In this document: piece by piece, positions 1 through 7,227 of the stretch
How the letters are laid out: the number at the start of each line of letters is the position of its first letter
How positions within the stretch are numbered: the stretch's first letter is position 1
Assembly (NCBI GenBank): GCA_049281195.1
Contig: JBAPRR010000375.1
Location: 1 to 10,613 of the forward strand
Origin: JBAPRR01 sp049281195
Lineage (GTDB): Bacteria > Actinomycetota > Acidimicrobiia > Acidimicrobiales > CAVXTF01
DNA length: 10,613 nt
Direction of reading: 5' to 3'
The notes under the pieces: generated by a model
The model's database searches: none
Told to the model about the DNA's origin: nothing
Seen by the model: only the letters and a program-made list of their open reading frames with translations
Program-made: the position numbers and the translations under genes

Positions 1-1486
1 GCTGATGTGTCGGGCCGTCCTCGCCGACGCCGATCGAGTCATGGGTGAACACGTGAATGACCGGGATCTCCATCAATGCGGAGAGACGGATGGCTCCTTT
101 CGCGTAGTCGGAGAAGATCAGAAAGCCGGACCAGAATGGTCTCAGCTTTGTCAACGCGATCCCGTTCGATACGGCCGCGGCGGCGTGCTCTCTTATGCCG
201 AAGTGGAAGTTGCGTCCCGACGGCTCTCCTGGTTCGAGGTCGCCTGCGCCTTCGAAGGTGAGTCGCGTCTTGGTCGAGGGGGTGAGGTCTGCGGATCCGC
301 CGATCAGCCACGGGACGCCTGCGGCCACCACGTTCAAGACCTGAGCCGACGAGTCGCGGGTGGCTAGGCCGGTCGGATCGGCCGGAAATACAGGAAGGGA
401 CCTGTCCCAGCCATCGGGCATCTCGCGGCGCTGTATCCGGTCGAGCTCGGCGGCCAGCTCCGGGTACTTGCCTTTGAAGACGTTCAGACGCTTGGTCCAG
501 TCGTCGTACTCCCGGCGACCTCTGTCTCCGAATATCGACGAGAACCAGTCGTACATACCGTCCGGTACGTAGAAGTCGATGTTGTCGGGCATCCCGAGGA
601 ATCGCTTGGTCTCTTTGACAGCCTCCACTCCGAGGGGCTCACCATGGGCCTTCGGGGAATCCTCGACAGGCGATCCGTAGCCGATGTGGCTGTGCACCAG
701 GATCAGAGTGGGCCTTTCGGATTCCTTTTCGAACGTGTGGAAGGCCCTTTCGACCTGAGTCAGATCGTTGGCGTCCGAAACCGTCGTGACGTTCCAGTTG
801 TACGCGATGAACCTGGCCGCCACGTCCTCAGTGAATGCGATGTCCGTGTGGCCCTCGATAGTCACCCTGTTCGAGTCGTAGATCCAGCAAAGGTTGGAAA
901 GGCCCAGGTGGCCGGCGAGAGACGCCGCTTCGGAGGAGATTCCTTCCATCATGCAACCGTCGCCGGCGAGGGCATAGACCGAGAAGTCGAAGAGGGTCAG
1001 CTCGTCGTCGACGTTGTACCGAGACCCGAGCCACCGTCCGGCGATCGCCATCCCGACGGAGCACGAGACTCCCTGGCCCAACGGTCCCGTGGTGGCCTCG
1101 ACTCCGCTGGTCAGGTGGTACTCCGGGTGGCCTGGGCAGTGAGAGCCGAGCTGACGGAAGGACTCCAGGTCGGCCAGTGTGACCGCAGGACCACCGAGCA
1201 CTTCGTAGTCGGGATTGACCGCCTTGACCTGGGTCAGGTGGAGTAGCGACCACAAAAGTGTCGAAGCATGACCCTCGGACAGCACGAACCGGTCACGATT
1301 CGGCCATATCGGGTTGTCAGGGTCGAATCGTAAAAAGCGCTGCCACAACGCGTAGGCGACCGGGGCGATCCCCATGGGTGTCCCCGGGTGCCCCGAATTC
1401 GCTTTTTGGACAGCGTCCATACAGAGCCCGCGGATCGTGTTGATCGCCAGCGAGTCGAGGTTCGTCGAGTTCTGTGTCGTCGTCAC
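1..1486 (-). CDS. tkt: Transketolase, 3' end missing at left edge
   Basis: Transketolase moves two-carbon ketol units between sugar phosphates in the cytoplasmic pentose phosphate pathway, using thiamine diphosphate (ThDP) and a divalent metal. The minus-strand frame is open for 495 codons from GTG 1486 to the window edge. Family signatures appear in order: SGHPG with its catalytic-site His (about residue 33), EGHAS (about 73), TTGPLGQG (about 132-139), the ThDP/metal motif GDGCMMEG (about 175-182) followed by YDSN, then KAHGEPLG, GGSADLTPS, the REH motif carrying the ThDP-activating Glu, and HDSIGVGEDGPTHQ at the edge. Enzymes of this family are usually about 660-700 residues, so roughly the last 170-200 lie outside. 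The GTG start is supported by an AGGAGGAG ribosome binding site directly upstream (complement of about 1490-1498) and by the N-terminus beginning where family members begin. The frame is intact, which matters when judging the broken genes nearby. Confidence 0.96.
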   Translation of the reverse strand, partial: MTTTQNSTNLDSLAINTIRGLCMDAVQKANSGHPGTPMGIAPVAYALWQRFLRFDPDNPIWPNRDRFVLSEGHASTLLWSLLHLTQVKAVNPDYEVLGGPAVTLADLESFRQLGSHCPGHPEYHLTSGVEATTGPLGQGVSCSVGMAIAGRWLGSRYNVDDELTLFDFSVYALAGDGCMMEGISSEAASLAGHLGLSNLCWIYDSNRVTIEGHTDIAFTEDVAARFIAYNWNVTTVSDANDLTQVERAFHTFEKESERPTLILVHSHIGYGSPVEDSPKAHGEPLGVEAVKETKRFLGMPDNIDFYVPDGMYDWFSSIFGDRGRREYDDWTKRLNVFKGKYPELAAELDRIQRREMPDGWDRSLPVFPADPTGLATRDSSAQVLNVVAAGVPWLIGGSADLTPSTKTRLTFEGAGDLEPGEPSGRNFHFGIREHAAAAVSNGIALTKLRPFWSGFLIFSDYAKGAIRLSALMEIPVIHVFTHDSIGVGEDGPTHQ

Positions 1487-1782
1487 CTGCTCCTCCTGGA
1501 CAGCGATCTCGCAGCTCTCTCCAAGTTATGCAATCCACCGGTCGGATCAGGTCGTTTCACGGATCGGGCTAGTGGGATTGGGGTCCCGAGTCAGAAAGCG
1601 GTTTCGTCATTGAGAGCAGCTTCTCCCAGGATCGGCGACCGTTGCCGTCGCTCCGGCCGACTGGCTCGTCTCCGCCTTCACATTCTCGCCCGGCAGTCCG
1701 GGTCCGAGGAATCGGCCGCCACGGTTGTCACGAATGACAGACACGGCTCGTGGAATTAGGTCGCGTCGGGTCACTCAACCAT
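1487..1782. other. Gene-free stretch between transketolase and beta-helix remnant
   Basis: No convincing gene was found. Open frames here look like shadows with arginine-rich, low-complexity translations. The first 15 bases hold the transketolase ribosome binding site, and the transketolase promoter must lie somewhere to the right of it on the minus strand; no clear -35/-10 pair stands out. The far end should have encoded the signal peptide and N-terminus of the broken beta-helix protein. The plus-strand reading SAATVVTND at about 1715-1740 resembles the start of such mature proteins, but it is not continuous with the rest, so this part seems deleted or scrambled. Confidence 0.4.
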
Positions 1783-2847
1783 GTCTGTGGCGGTGCCCAA
1801 GGCATCTCCGTTGAGGTGCCGACCTTACGTTCGAGGGTGCTCAGTACGGCAAGGACCCAGTCCTGAAGGCGCCGAAGAGCAACGCTCAGACAGTCATCGC
1901 GGACGATGACGGCGGATTCACGCTCAGCTCGAGCGCAAATGGAACCGAGATCAATGGGTTCACAATCGAAGACGCGGGAACGTCCGGAAATGGGGAGGAT
2001 GGGATCAACGACTTCGCAGGAAGTAGTGGACTGACGCTGGAAGACAACGTGATCCAGGGCAACAACGAAGGAATCAACCTGCAGAACCCGGACGCCTCGG
2101 ACCCCGCTGTTATCGAAGACAACGTCTTTGCAAACAATGATCAGGGTGGAAACATTGAATCCGACGGCGATACAGGCACCGCGATTTTCATCTCGAATGG
2201 GCCAGCCAACGACACGACGATCTCCGGCAACACGTTTACCGGTGACAGCCAGGCTGCGATCAACTTCGCCGGAGCGAGTGGCAACAACTCCGCAGGCTTG
2301 GACGTCACGGACAACACGAGCACCAACGATTCGACGTTTGTCGTAGCTACAAACAGCACCAATGCCCTGATCGATGGAAACACGATCACGACCAGCCCCA
2401 GTGCTCCTGGCGGTTTCGGAGACGCAATCCTCGATGCCGGCGCCAACGTCGGCTTGCGAATCTCGAACAACACGATGACAGCCACCGGATCGAGCTCGGC
2501 CGATGGACAGGCGGGGATCCGATTGTCCACCTACTTCGGGTCGGCGAGCGACAGCACCACGGCAACCAGCAACAAGATCAAGGGTTACTACTACGGGTCA
2601 TCGTTATGTCGGACTACACGTCCGCATACGTTGCTTCGAACAAGATCAAAACTCGAGTGGGGTTGGGATCGACGTCCAATCTGGCACGAGCGGCAACGTC
2701 ATAAATAGGAACAAGGTGAAGGGGTCGCCCTCACCGGCGAGTGATTGTCAGGACGCATGAACAGGTACCGGGACCGCAGGAACGGCGAACAGCTGGACCA
2801 ACAACGTCGGGAAGGACGATAACTCGTCACCGGTCGGAATCTGCTGA
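1783..2847 (+). pseudogene. Broken parallel beta-helix secreted protein
   Basis: The pieces read as a right-handed parallel beta-helix protein of the pectate-lyase-like type, with recurrent turns such as TLEDNVIQGNNEG, IEDNVFANND, ISGNTFTG, LDVTDNTS, IDGNTI and ISNNTM. The N-terminal piece VCGGAQGISVEVP is read in frame 1 (1783-about 1820). The main body, from LTFEGAQYGKDPVLKAP to NKIKGYYYG, is read in frame 3 (about 1825-2597). VIVMSDYTSAYVASNKIK follows in frame 2 (2597-about 2650), then NSSGVGIDVQSGTSGNVINRN in frame 1 (2650-2757). A TGA at 2758-2760 interrupts frame 1, yet the same frame continues as TGTGTAGTANSWTNNVGK to a second TGA at 2845-2847, which looks like the natural C-terminus. 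That makes at least three frameshifts and one nonsense codon, and no start or signal peptide is visible. The neighbouring transketolase is intact, so random assembly error is a less likely cause than decay. Substrate or function cannot be told. Confidence 0.82.
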
Positions 2848-2872
2848 AATACTGATTTCAAGTCCCCAACTA

Positions 2873-2909
2873 GACAGACGCCGTCGCAGAACGCGGCGTC
2901 GTCTGTTTG
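2873..2909. terminator. Hairpin between convergent genes
   Basis: GACGCCG at 2877-2883 pairs with CGGCGTC at 2894-2900 over a 10-base loop. The flanking ACAGAC (about 2875-2880) can extend against GTCTGT (2901-2906) if a bulge is allowed. On the plus strand a modest T-rich run (GTTTGTGGTT) follows. It lies between the end of the beta-helix remnant (plus) and the end of the kinase-like gene (minus), where a shared terminator is expected. The T-tract is weak, so efficiency is uncertain. Confidence 0.5.
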
Positions 2910-2933
2910 TGGTTCCCGGAACCGAACCGTGGT

Positions 2934-3425
2934 TCATGACATTTTGGTGTCTCGAGCCCTTACCAGTTCCTCCAGCTGCCGGACGACCTCTGTCAGCGGT
3001 GCTGTGGCATCGATTTCGACCGTCGCAGTCGCGCGCAGCAGAGGTTCGACCTCTGCGAGGTGCTGCACGATCAGCGCTCGTTCCGTGGGATGTTTCCCGT
3101 AGGTGTTGCTCGTCCGTGTTGCAATCCGTCCCAGGAGCACTTCGGCGGGTGCACTGAGCAGGACGACGTGGTGGAATAGGTCGTAAAACTTTCCTTGGTT
3201 GGTCTTGCAGCCTGCAACAAACAAATGACCACGCCGGTGGCCGTTCAACAGCGAGGCGATTTCCTTCTCGCGCCATAACCAATCCTGTGAGCCGTCTGGC
3301 TCGGTGACCCACTCACTCCACCGGTCAGTGTCGGTGTCGACGACGGAATAGCCCTTTTCTGCAAGCATTTGAAGCGCGGAGGACTTGCCGGTGCCTGACA
3401 TTCCGGTAATCAGCACGTTGGACAT
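2934..3425 (-). CDS. P-loop kinase-like / AAA-annotated NTPase
   Basis: This is a 163-residue cytoplasmic P-loop nucleotide-binding protein. The Walker A motif GMSGTGKSS lies at residues 8-16, directly after the first beta strand (NVLIT), as in shikimate-kinase and adenylate-kinase-type folds. DTDTD at about 30-34 follows the second strand, LFVAGC looks like the third, and RIATRTSNTYGKHPTER (about 110-122) resembles a lid or arginine-rich region. Proteins of this pattern are common in Actinobacteria and are usually annotated as AAA family ATPase or shikimate-kinase-like; the substrate is unknown. The frame is open further upstream, but ATG 3425 puts the Walker A at the normal distance from the N-terminus, with a GGGTGGG stretch just before it as a possible weak ribosome binding site. 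It follows the DinB-like gene on the same strand after a 126-base gap, so co-transcription is possible but not shown. Confidence 0.85.
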   Translation of the reverse strand: MSNVLITGMSGTGKSSALQMLAEKGYSVVDTDTDRWSEWVTEPDGSQDWLWREKEIASLLNGHRRGHLFVAGCKTNQGKFYDLFHHVVLLSAPAEVLLGRIATRTSNTYGKHPTERALIVQHLAEVEPLLRATATVEIDATAPLTEVVRQLEELVRARDTKMS

Positions 3426-3551
3426 ATCCCACCCGATCGAAGAAAACCATTTGACAATGCAACCATGGTGATCTAGATGATATTCACCTTTCCCGGTGGG
3501 TCGGGAGACGAGAAAGGTGGCCAAAGTACCCCACGACGTTGCTCACTCCGG

Positions 3552-4091
3552 TCATCCCACGTACCCACGATCGCCGGGCATGGGTTGCACTTTGACTCCT
3601 GCGGCAGTCAGGAACTGGCGGATCTGAGAGGCGTGCTCAACGACGTGCAGCGGCATGCCGCCGACAATCACTGCATACAACATGCCGTGGTATCGATGAG
3701 CGCTCGGGAGCGGCCGGGCCGCCGCTTCCTCGGTGAGCGCGTCAAGCGTTTGGCGCACCTTCCCGCGGCAGTAGTGGATGTAGCTGAGGAGTTCCGGCTT
3801 GGTGAACACCCGGTTGGGAAAGGCGTAAGAGTTCTCGTCAAAGGGTTGCGGCGGCTCCCACGAATCGAACTCGGCATTGAGGTCGTAGTCGAGCGTCAGC
3901 AGCGCGTGGTATGCGAGGAACCAGGGGGCTGAGCTGTGCAATCCCCCGTGAGGCGTGGGACCCGTGGGCGCCTCGTCCGGCCACAGGTCTGTCGCCCACA
4001 GGTCGTCGGGACAATCCGCCAACGCCGCTTCCATCAGTCGCAACGCTTCCTCGAAGTTGCCGGCCATGCTCAGCACAAACGGGTTCGGCAC
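3552..4091 (-). CDS. DinB-like four-helix metal-binding protein
   Basis: The protein is up to 179 residues and has the layout of the DinB/YfiT-like superfamily, four-helix-bundle proteins that often bind a metal through three histidines. The candidates are His62 (FLAYHALL) and the C-terminal pair His149 and His153 in PLHVVEHASQIRQF, the usual HxxxH spacing. Some family members act as thiol-dependent S-transferases, but no substrate can be assigned. The start is uncertain. GTG 4091 lies three codons after an in-frame TAA and gives the longest product, while ATG 4067 (MAGNFEEALRLMEAAL) fits family N-termini at least as well; neither has a clear ribosome binding site. The kinase-like gene lies downstream on the same strand. 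Codon use and frame look normal. Confidence 0.83.
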   Translation of the reverse strand: MPNPFVLSMAGNFEEALRLMEAALADCPDDLWATDLWPDEAPTGPTPHGGLHSSAPWFLAYHALLTLDYDLNAEFDSWEPPQPFDENSYAFPNRVFTKPELLSYIHYCRGKVRQTLDALTEEAAARPLPSAHRYHGMLYAVIVGGMPLHVVEHASQIRQFLTAAGVKVQPMPGDRGYVG

Positions 4092-4478
4092 GCCTTAGGT
4101 AATAGCCCAAATCGACTGATCTGGGGAATGGCAGCCGCCCTTGACGCGGCGAACGTCATCAGTGCTGAGGGTCCCTCCGTCCGCCGCACGCGGTCCCGCG
4201 TGCTCGCGAGGTTGATTACTGGTCGAGGGCGGACCTAACCTCGGGACCGGTCGCCACGCGCGGTGGAGTCGCTACCTCGAGACTCCCGGTCGAATATGTG
4301 GCGCAGATTTACATATAGGTCTGGGTAGTACCCATGTAAAACTGAGCCACACATTCCCCGCTGGGGGAGGTGTCGGGTAGATCCTGAACGACATTCGGAG
4401 ATGGCGAAGTCCAGCCGATGCCCGCGAAATCTTCCCGTGGCAGACTTCACGCTTCAGAGTGTCGAGGAGGTGGGACCC
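4092..4478. other. Intergenic region with a 13-bp palindrome
   Basis: No gene was found in these 387 bases; overlapping open frames are arginine-rich shadows. The region separates a minus-strand gene starting at about 4091 from a plus-strand gene starting at 4479, so it should contain divergent promoters. It holds the palindrome TGGGTAGTACCCA at 4322-4334 (listed separately) inside the only AT-richer pocket (about 4294-4350), followed by TGTAAAACTGAGCCACAC. A ribosome binding site, GAGGAGG, closes it at 4464-4470. Confidence 0.5.
4322..4334. promoter_or_regulatory. 13-bp perfect palindrome, possible operator
   Basis: TGGGTA-G-TACCCA is a perfect inverted repeat with 6-bp arms around a single central base. 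It sits in a locally AT-richer segment between divergent genes, about 145 bases upstream of the small plus-strand gene. Position and symmetry suit a dimeric repressor site. No regulator gene is adjacent and no second copy was seen in the window, so the role is inferred only. Confidence 0.3.
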
Positions 4479-4748
4479 ATGTGGGCAGTCGTCATAACGG
4501 TGGACATCAACGACATTGACGAGGCCAAGCGGTCACTGGACGAAGATCTGGTGCCGATGGTTCGCCAACAAGCAGGTTTCGTGGGCGGCTACTGGATTCA
4601 GCTCGATGGTGGCCACGGGACGTCAGTCGAACTATTCGAATCAGAGAGTCAGGCTCGGGAGGCGTTTCCAGAGGGTGGCTCATCAGCGTCGTCACCGGGA
4701 GTCACGATCACAGGCATCGAGGTGGGCGAGGTGATCGCGCACGCCTGA
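4479..4748 (+). CDS. Small ABM-like/ferredoxin-fold protein
   Basis: This is an 89-residue soluble protein. It begins MWAVVITVDINDIDEAKRSL and continues with DEDLVPMVRQQAGFVGGYWI, a hydrophobic strand segment (GTSVELFES), a helix (SQAREAF) and a last strand (VTITGIEVGEVIA). This strand-helix-strand-strand-helix-strand order, with a 'vP.....pGFvgGyW' centre, is typical of dimeric alpha/beta-barrel proteins such as antibiotic-biosynthesis monooxygenase-like (ABM) and stress-responsive families. Many of these have no known enzymatic activity, and no cofactor site can be read here. ATG 4479 is chosen because GAGGAGG (4464-4470) lies 8 bases upstream and the fold starts at this Met; the frame extends 26 codons further but without folded-looking sequence. 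The stop TGA overlaps the ATG of the next, decayed frame in TGATG. Confidence 0.75.
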   Translation: MWAVVITVDINDIDEAKRSLDEDLVPMVRQQAGFVGGYWIQLDGGHGTSVELFESESQAREAFPEGGSSASSPGVTITGIEVGEVIAHA

Positions 4749-5228
4749 TGCCTTTGAGAAAGGAGGTATTGAGTGCAAACGTAAACGGCAACTCAGTTGA
4801 TGAGTTCAGCACCTTGATAGGTGATCGAGTAGGCGTGATCTCCGGAGCCAAGTACCGCTTCCGCGATTCAGATGCGATCTCCTCCGACGGAACGCACGTG
4901 TGGGTCGCGAACTATTCGGGTGACTCCCTTACCGCGCTCAATGCCTCGACAGACGATCTCATCCAGGTGATCGACGCAAGGAGCGACAGGTTCGACTATC
5001 CGAGCGGAATCCCATCTGATGGAAGGCACGTCTGGGTGGCCAACATTGGCAGCAAGTCAACCGGCGGTAACTCCGTGACGCAGCTCAGTGTGTCGACGGG
5101 TGACCTGGTAAAGGTAAGAACAGGGTCAACCTACGAATTCCACGGGCCCCCTAGGCATCTGGTCGGACGGCATAGATGTCTGGGTGACGAACCCGAACCA
5201 CGACACCCTCACCTGGTGCCCGGCGTAA
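4748..5228 (+). pseudogene. Decayed YncE/NHL-like beta-propeller repeat protein
   Basis: The frame holds about three tandem repeats of about 42 residues with the consensus 'GNSVTxLxxSTGDLVxVIxxxxYxFxYPxGISSDGxHVWVAN': DAISSDGTHVWVAN, then SGIPSDGRHVWVAN, then a third copy. Each repeat matches a propeller blade as found in extracytoplasmic YncE-like and NHL-like proteins. The third repeat breaks at about 5150. The original frame turns into proline- and histidine-rich nonsense, while frame 3 resumes with PLGIWSDGIDVWVTNPNHDTLT and then stops at TAA 5226-5228. A propeller needs five to eight blades and a secretion signal; both are missing. The open frame does continue to 5464, but without propeller repeats; a poor match (DRFKYPRFSTGG, about 5302-5337) may be a further eroded blade. 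AAAGGAGG at 4759-4766 looks like a ribosome binding site, but the well-spaced GTG 4773 opens a frame of only three codons. I read this as a gene remnant rather than a working protein. Confidence 0.7.
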
Positions 5229-5603
5229 TTCCGGTCACGCAAGGGGCTACTGCGAGTAACGGGGCGGGTGGTGCCATTGGCGAGGATGTGCTCCCACGCT
5301 CGACCGCTTCAAGTATCCAAGATTTTCTACCGGCGGGCGTCGAGCTAAGCCCTGGGAGCTGGTCGATAATCCCGCTCGTTTCATCGGCCCTCCGAGCCCT
5401 CTCCATCGATCGGCGGAAGAGTTACACGCAGTCTTCTTGCCCGCTAGTGCAGTATGCAAAGTAAGTATTCAGAATTCGTCCAATAGCGGGAGCACTAATC
5501 GAATTGTCTGATGACAGGGCGGGCTCCACCGTGCAAATATTGCATCGCTTCCGCTTCGAGGCGGACTGGCGGATTGAAGCGACCGAAGATGTGTGAGGTA
5601 ATC

Positions 5604-6899
5604 ATGAGACGCAAGCTTTTCGTGGGCCTGAGCGCAATGCTTTGTATTGGTGCGTTCAGTTCAGCGCTGGCCGTTGTCGGAGCCCAAGCCGCAAGCGCGA
5701 GCTCCCAAGCGTGCAAGTTCCGCACAAGCGGGAAAACGATGACGCTAAAATCAGCCTGCACTACTACGGAGTCGATCGTCGTACCGTCGGGGTACACGTT
5801 CAACGGAGACCATTTTACGATTACCGCTGAGGATCCCGGAACGAAGATCTTCGACGGAGCGGTCGTTTCGGCCGATGGCGGCAAAACCACCATTGACGAC
5901 CTCACCATCGACGGTGATTTCACGAACTCCAACCCGAAGTGCAAGTACGACCTCGCCGGGGTGTCGATGTACGACGTCAAGGCGGCAACCGTGGAAGACG
6001 TGACAATCGAGAACCTAAACCGCGGACCGGATGACACTTGCGGGGGAGGCGACGGCATCGACGTCATCAACGGCAAGTTGAAGCAATTCAGCACCGTACT
6101 CGAGGGCGACACCATCTCGGGCGTCGAAGGAATTGGGATAAGCCTTTATGGGGACGTATCTGCTGAAATTGCCAACAACTCGGTCACGGGCTACGCGGAT
6201 TCGCAGGGCGTCGATTCGTGTTACGGGATCTCGGTGAATGCCGATAATGCCGGACTGACAATCGAGAATAATCAGGTCACGGAGGACTGCATGGCACCCA
6301 GTACTGGATGCAACGGTCTCTCCCTGTACACCTCGAGCGGGACGAGCACGATTACGGACAACACGATCGATGGCTCGTGCGACAGCTCCGAATATTCGAC
6401 GAACGGGATCCTGTTGTGGGAGAGCTCAGGTTTGGATGTCTCAGGGAACTCGACGGCTTTCAGCGGAGCGAGTTCCAACGGCATCGGCATATGGGACGAG
6501 GGATTTTTTGGCCCTGCGAACGACAACGACGTCGAGAACAACACCGTCGAAGACTCTCCATTCGGAGTGACCGTCATCGCCGAGTACGTCTCCGACGCAA
6601 CGACGGCCGAACCCACTGCAAACAGCAACGACGTCGAAGGCAACGACGTCGATGACCCAGCTTCGGGCACCTACGGCGTCGAGGTGTTCCAGTGCAGCGG
6701 TGAAGCTGTGACGTGCAATGCGGACACAAACGCTGTCGAAAACAACACGATCAGCTGCTACACCACTCCGGTTGAGGACGAAGGAACGGACACCGCGGTG
6801 AGCGGCAACACGATCGGAGGCTGCCCACCCGGCTTGCCGTCCAGGTACTCGAGGGTTTCGTTACGAGTTCGGGTCCCAAAGGCCGCGCCAAAGATCTGA
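5604..6899 (+). CDS. Secreted parallel beta-helix protein
   Basis: This 431-residue protein has a classic signal peptide: MRRK, a hydrophobic stretch to about residue 25, then AQAASA with likely cleavage after residue 32. The mature part is acidic and built from beta-helix turns: VEDVTIENLN, IANNSVTGYA, IENNQVTED, ITDNTIDGS, LDVSGNSTAF, VENNTVEDS, VEGNDVDD, VENNTISCY and VSGNTIGG. This is the right-handed parallel beta-helix pattern of pectate-lyase-like and surface-associated proteins. More than ten cysteines, often near turn boundaries, suggest disulfides outside the cell. No catalytic residues of a polysaccharide lyase can be identified, so an enzymatic role is unproven. ATG 5604 is chosen over upstream in-frame starts because it opens the signal peptide and has GAGG at 5595-5598. 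The last about 25 residues (from GLPSRYSRVSLRVRV) are strongly basic, unlike the body, and may be a read-through or frameshifted tail. A related but broken gene lies at 1783-2847. Confidence 0.85.
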   Translation: MRRKLFVGLSAMLCIGAFSSALAVVGAQAASASSQACKFRTSGKTMTLKSACTTTESIVVPSGYTFNGDHFTITAEDPGTKIFDGAVVSADGGKTTIDDLTIDGDFTNSNPKCKYDLAGVSMYDVKAATVEDVTIENLNRGPDDTCGGGDGIDVINGKLKQFSTVLEGDTISGVEGIGISLYGDVSAEIANNSVTGYADSQGVDSCYGISVNADNAGLTIENNQVTEDCMAPSTGCNGLSLYTSSGTSTITDNTIDGSCDSSEYSTNGILLWESSGLDVSGNSTAFSGASSNGIGIWDEGFFGPANDNDVENNTVEDSPFGVTVIAEYVSDATTAEPTANSNDVEGNDVDDPASGTYGVEVFQCSGEAVTCNADTNAVENNTISCYTTPVEDEGTDTAVSGNTIGGCPPGLPSRYSRVSLRVRVPKAAPKI

Positions 6900-7227
6900 G
6901 TGCGACACGACTTGGTCAAAGTGCTGACGGACGGTTGGCGGGAAGGGCGGTACCGGCCGGAGATTGGGACTGAAGACGATTAAGACATTGAGTGAGACGG
7001 GAGACTCGAAGTCCTAATTCTTCTTTGAACTGACCGGCACCGGGGTGTTCTTGAACTTCAGCTTCCCAGTTGACCGCGTCGGTCTGGGCGTGGGCATCTT
7101 TTGTACCCGAGTGGACCGTGGCGGCGGCTAGCCGTCCGACTTGCTGAAAGCTTCGCATTCCGTCCCGTTTGGGGTCTCGTGAGCAGGGCACATAAGCGAA
7201 GACCCGCCAGAACGAGCTGGAAGGCAT
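6900..7227. other. Intergenic region before esterase
   Basis: No convincing gene was found in these 328 bases. A minus-strand frame crossing the region gives an unconvincing translation that also overlaps the esterase N-terminus. A 48-codon minus-strand stretch (about 7014-7160) reads GKLKFKNTPVPVSSKKN before a stop; it could be the end of a lost gene but has no start. The esterase promoter must lie here; no clear consensus is seen. GGAAGG just before 7228 is the likely ribosome binding site. Confidence 0.4.

Noticed and set aside
828..1253. 141-aa minus-strand open frame and a 200-aa plus-strand frame (644-1246)
   Set aside because: Both overlap the transketolase, whose motifs are unmistakable in a third frame; the alternative translations are arginine-rich shadows.
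2141..2530. 129-aa minus-strand frame opposite the beta-helix remnant
   Set aside because: It is the antisense of regular beta-helix codons, which avoids stops because of the repeat composition; no start signal or family resemblance.
4318..4354. Possible insertion-sequence end (TGTAAAACTGAGCCACAC motif resembling IS21-type end repeats)
   Set aside because: Only one copy is present, no matching second end, target duplication or transposase was seen, so an insertion sequence cannot be supported.
5495..6115. 206-aa minus-strand frame
   Set aside because: It is antisense to the signal-peptide-bearing beta-helix gene, and its low-complexity serine- and proline-rich translation is typical of such shadows.
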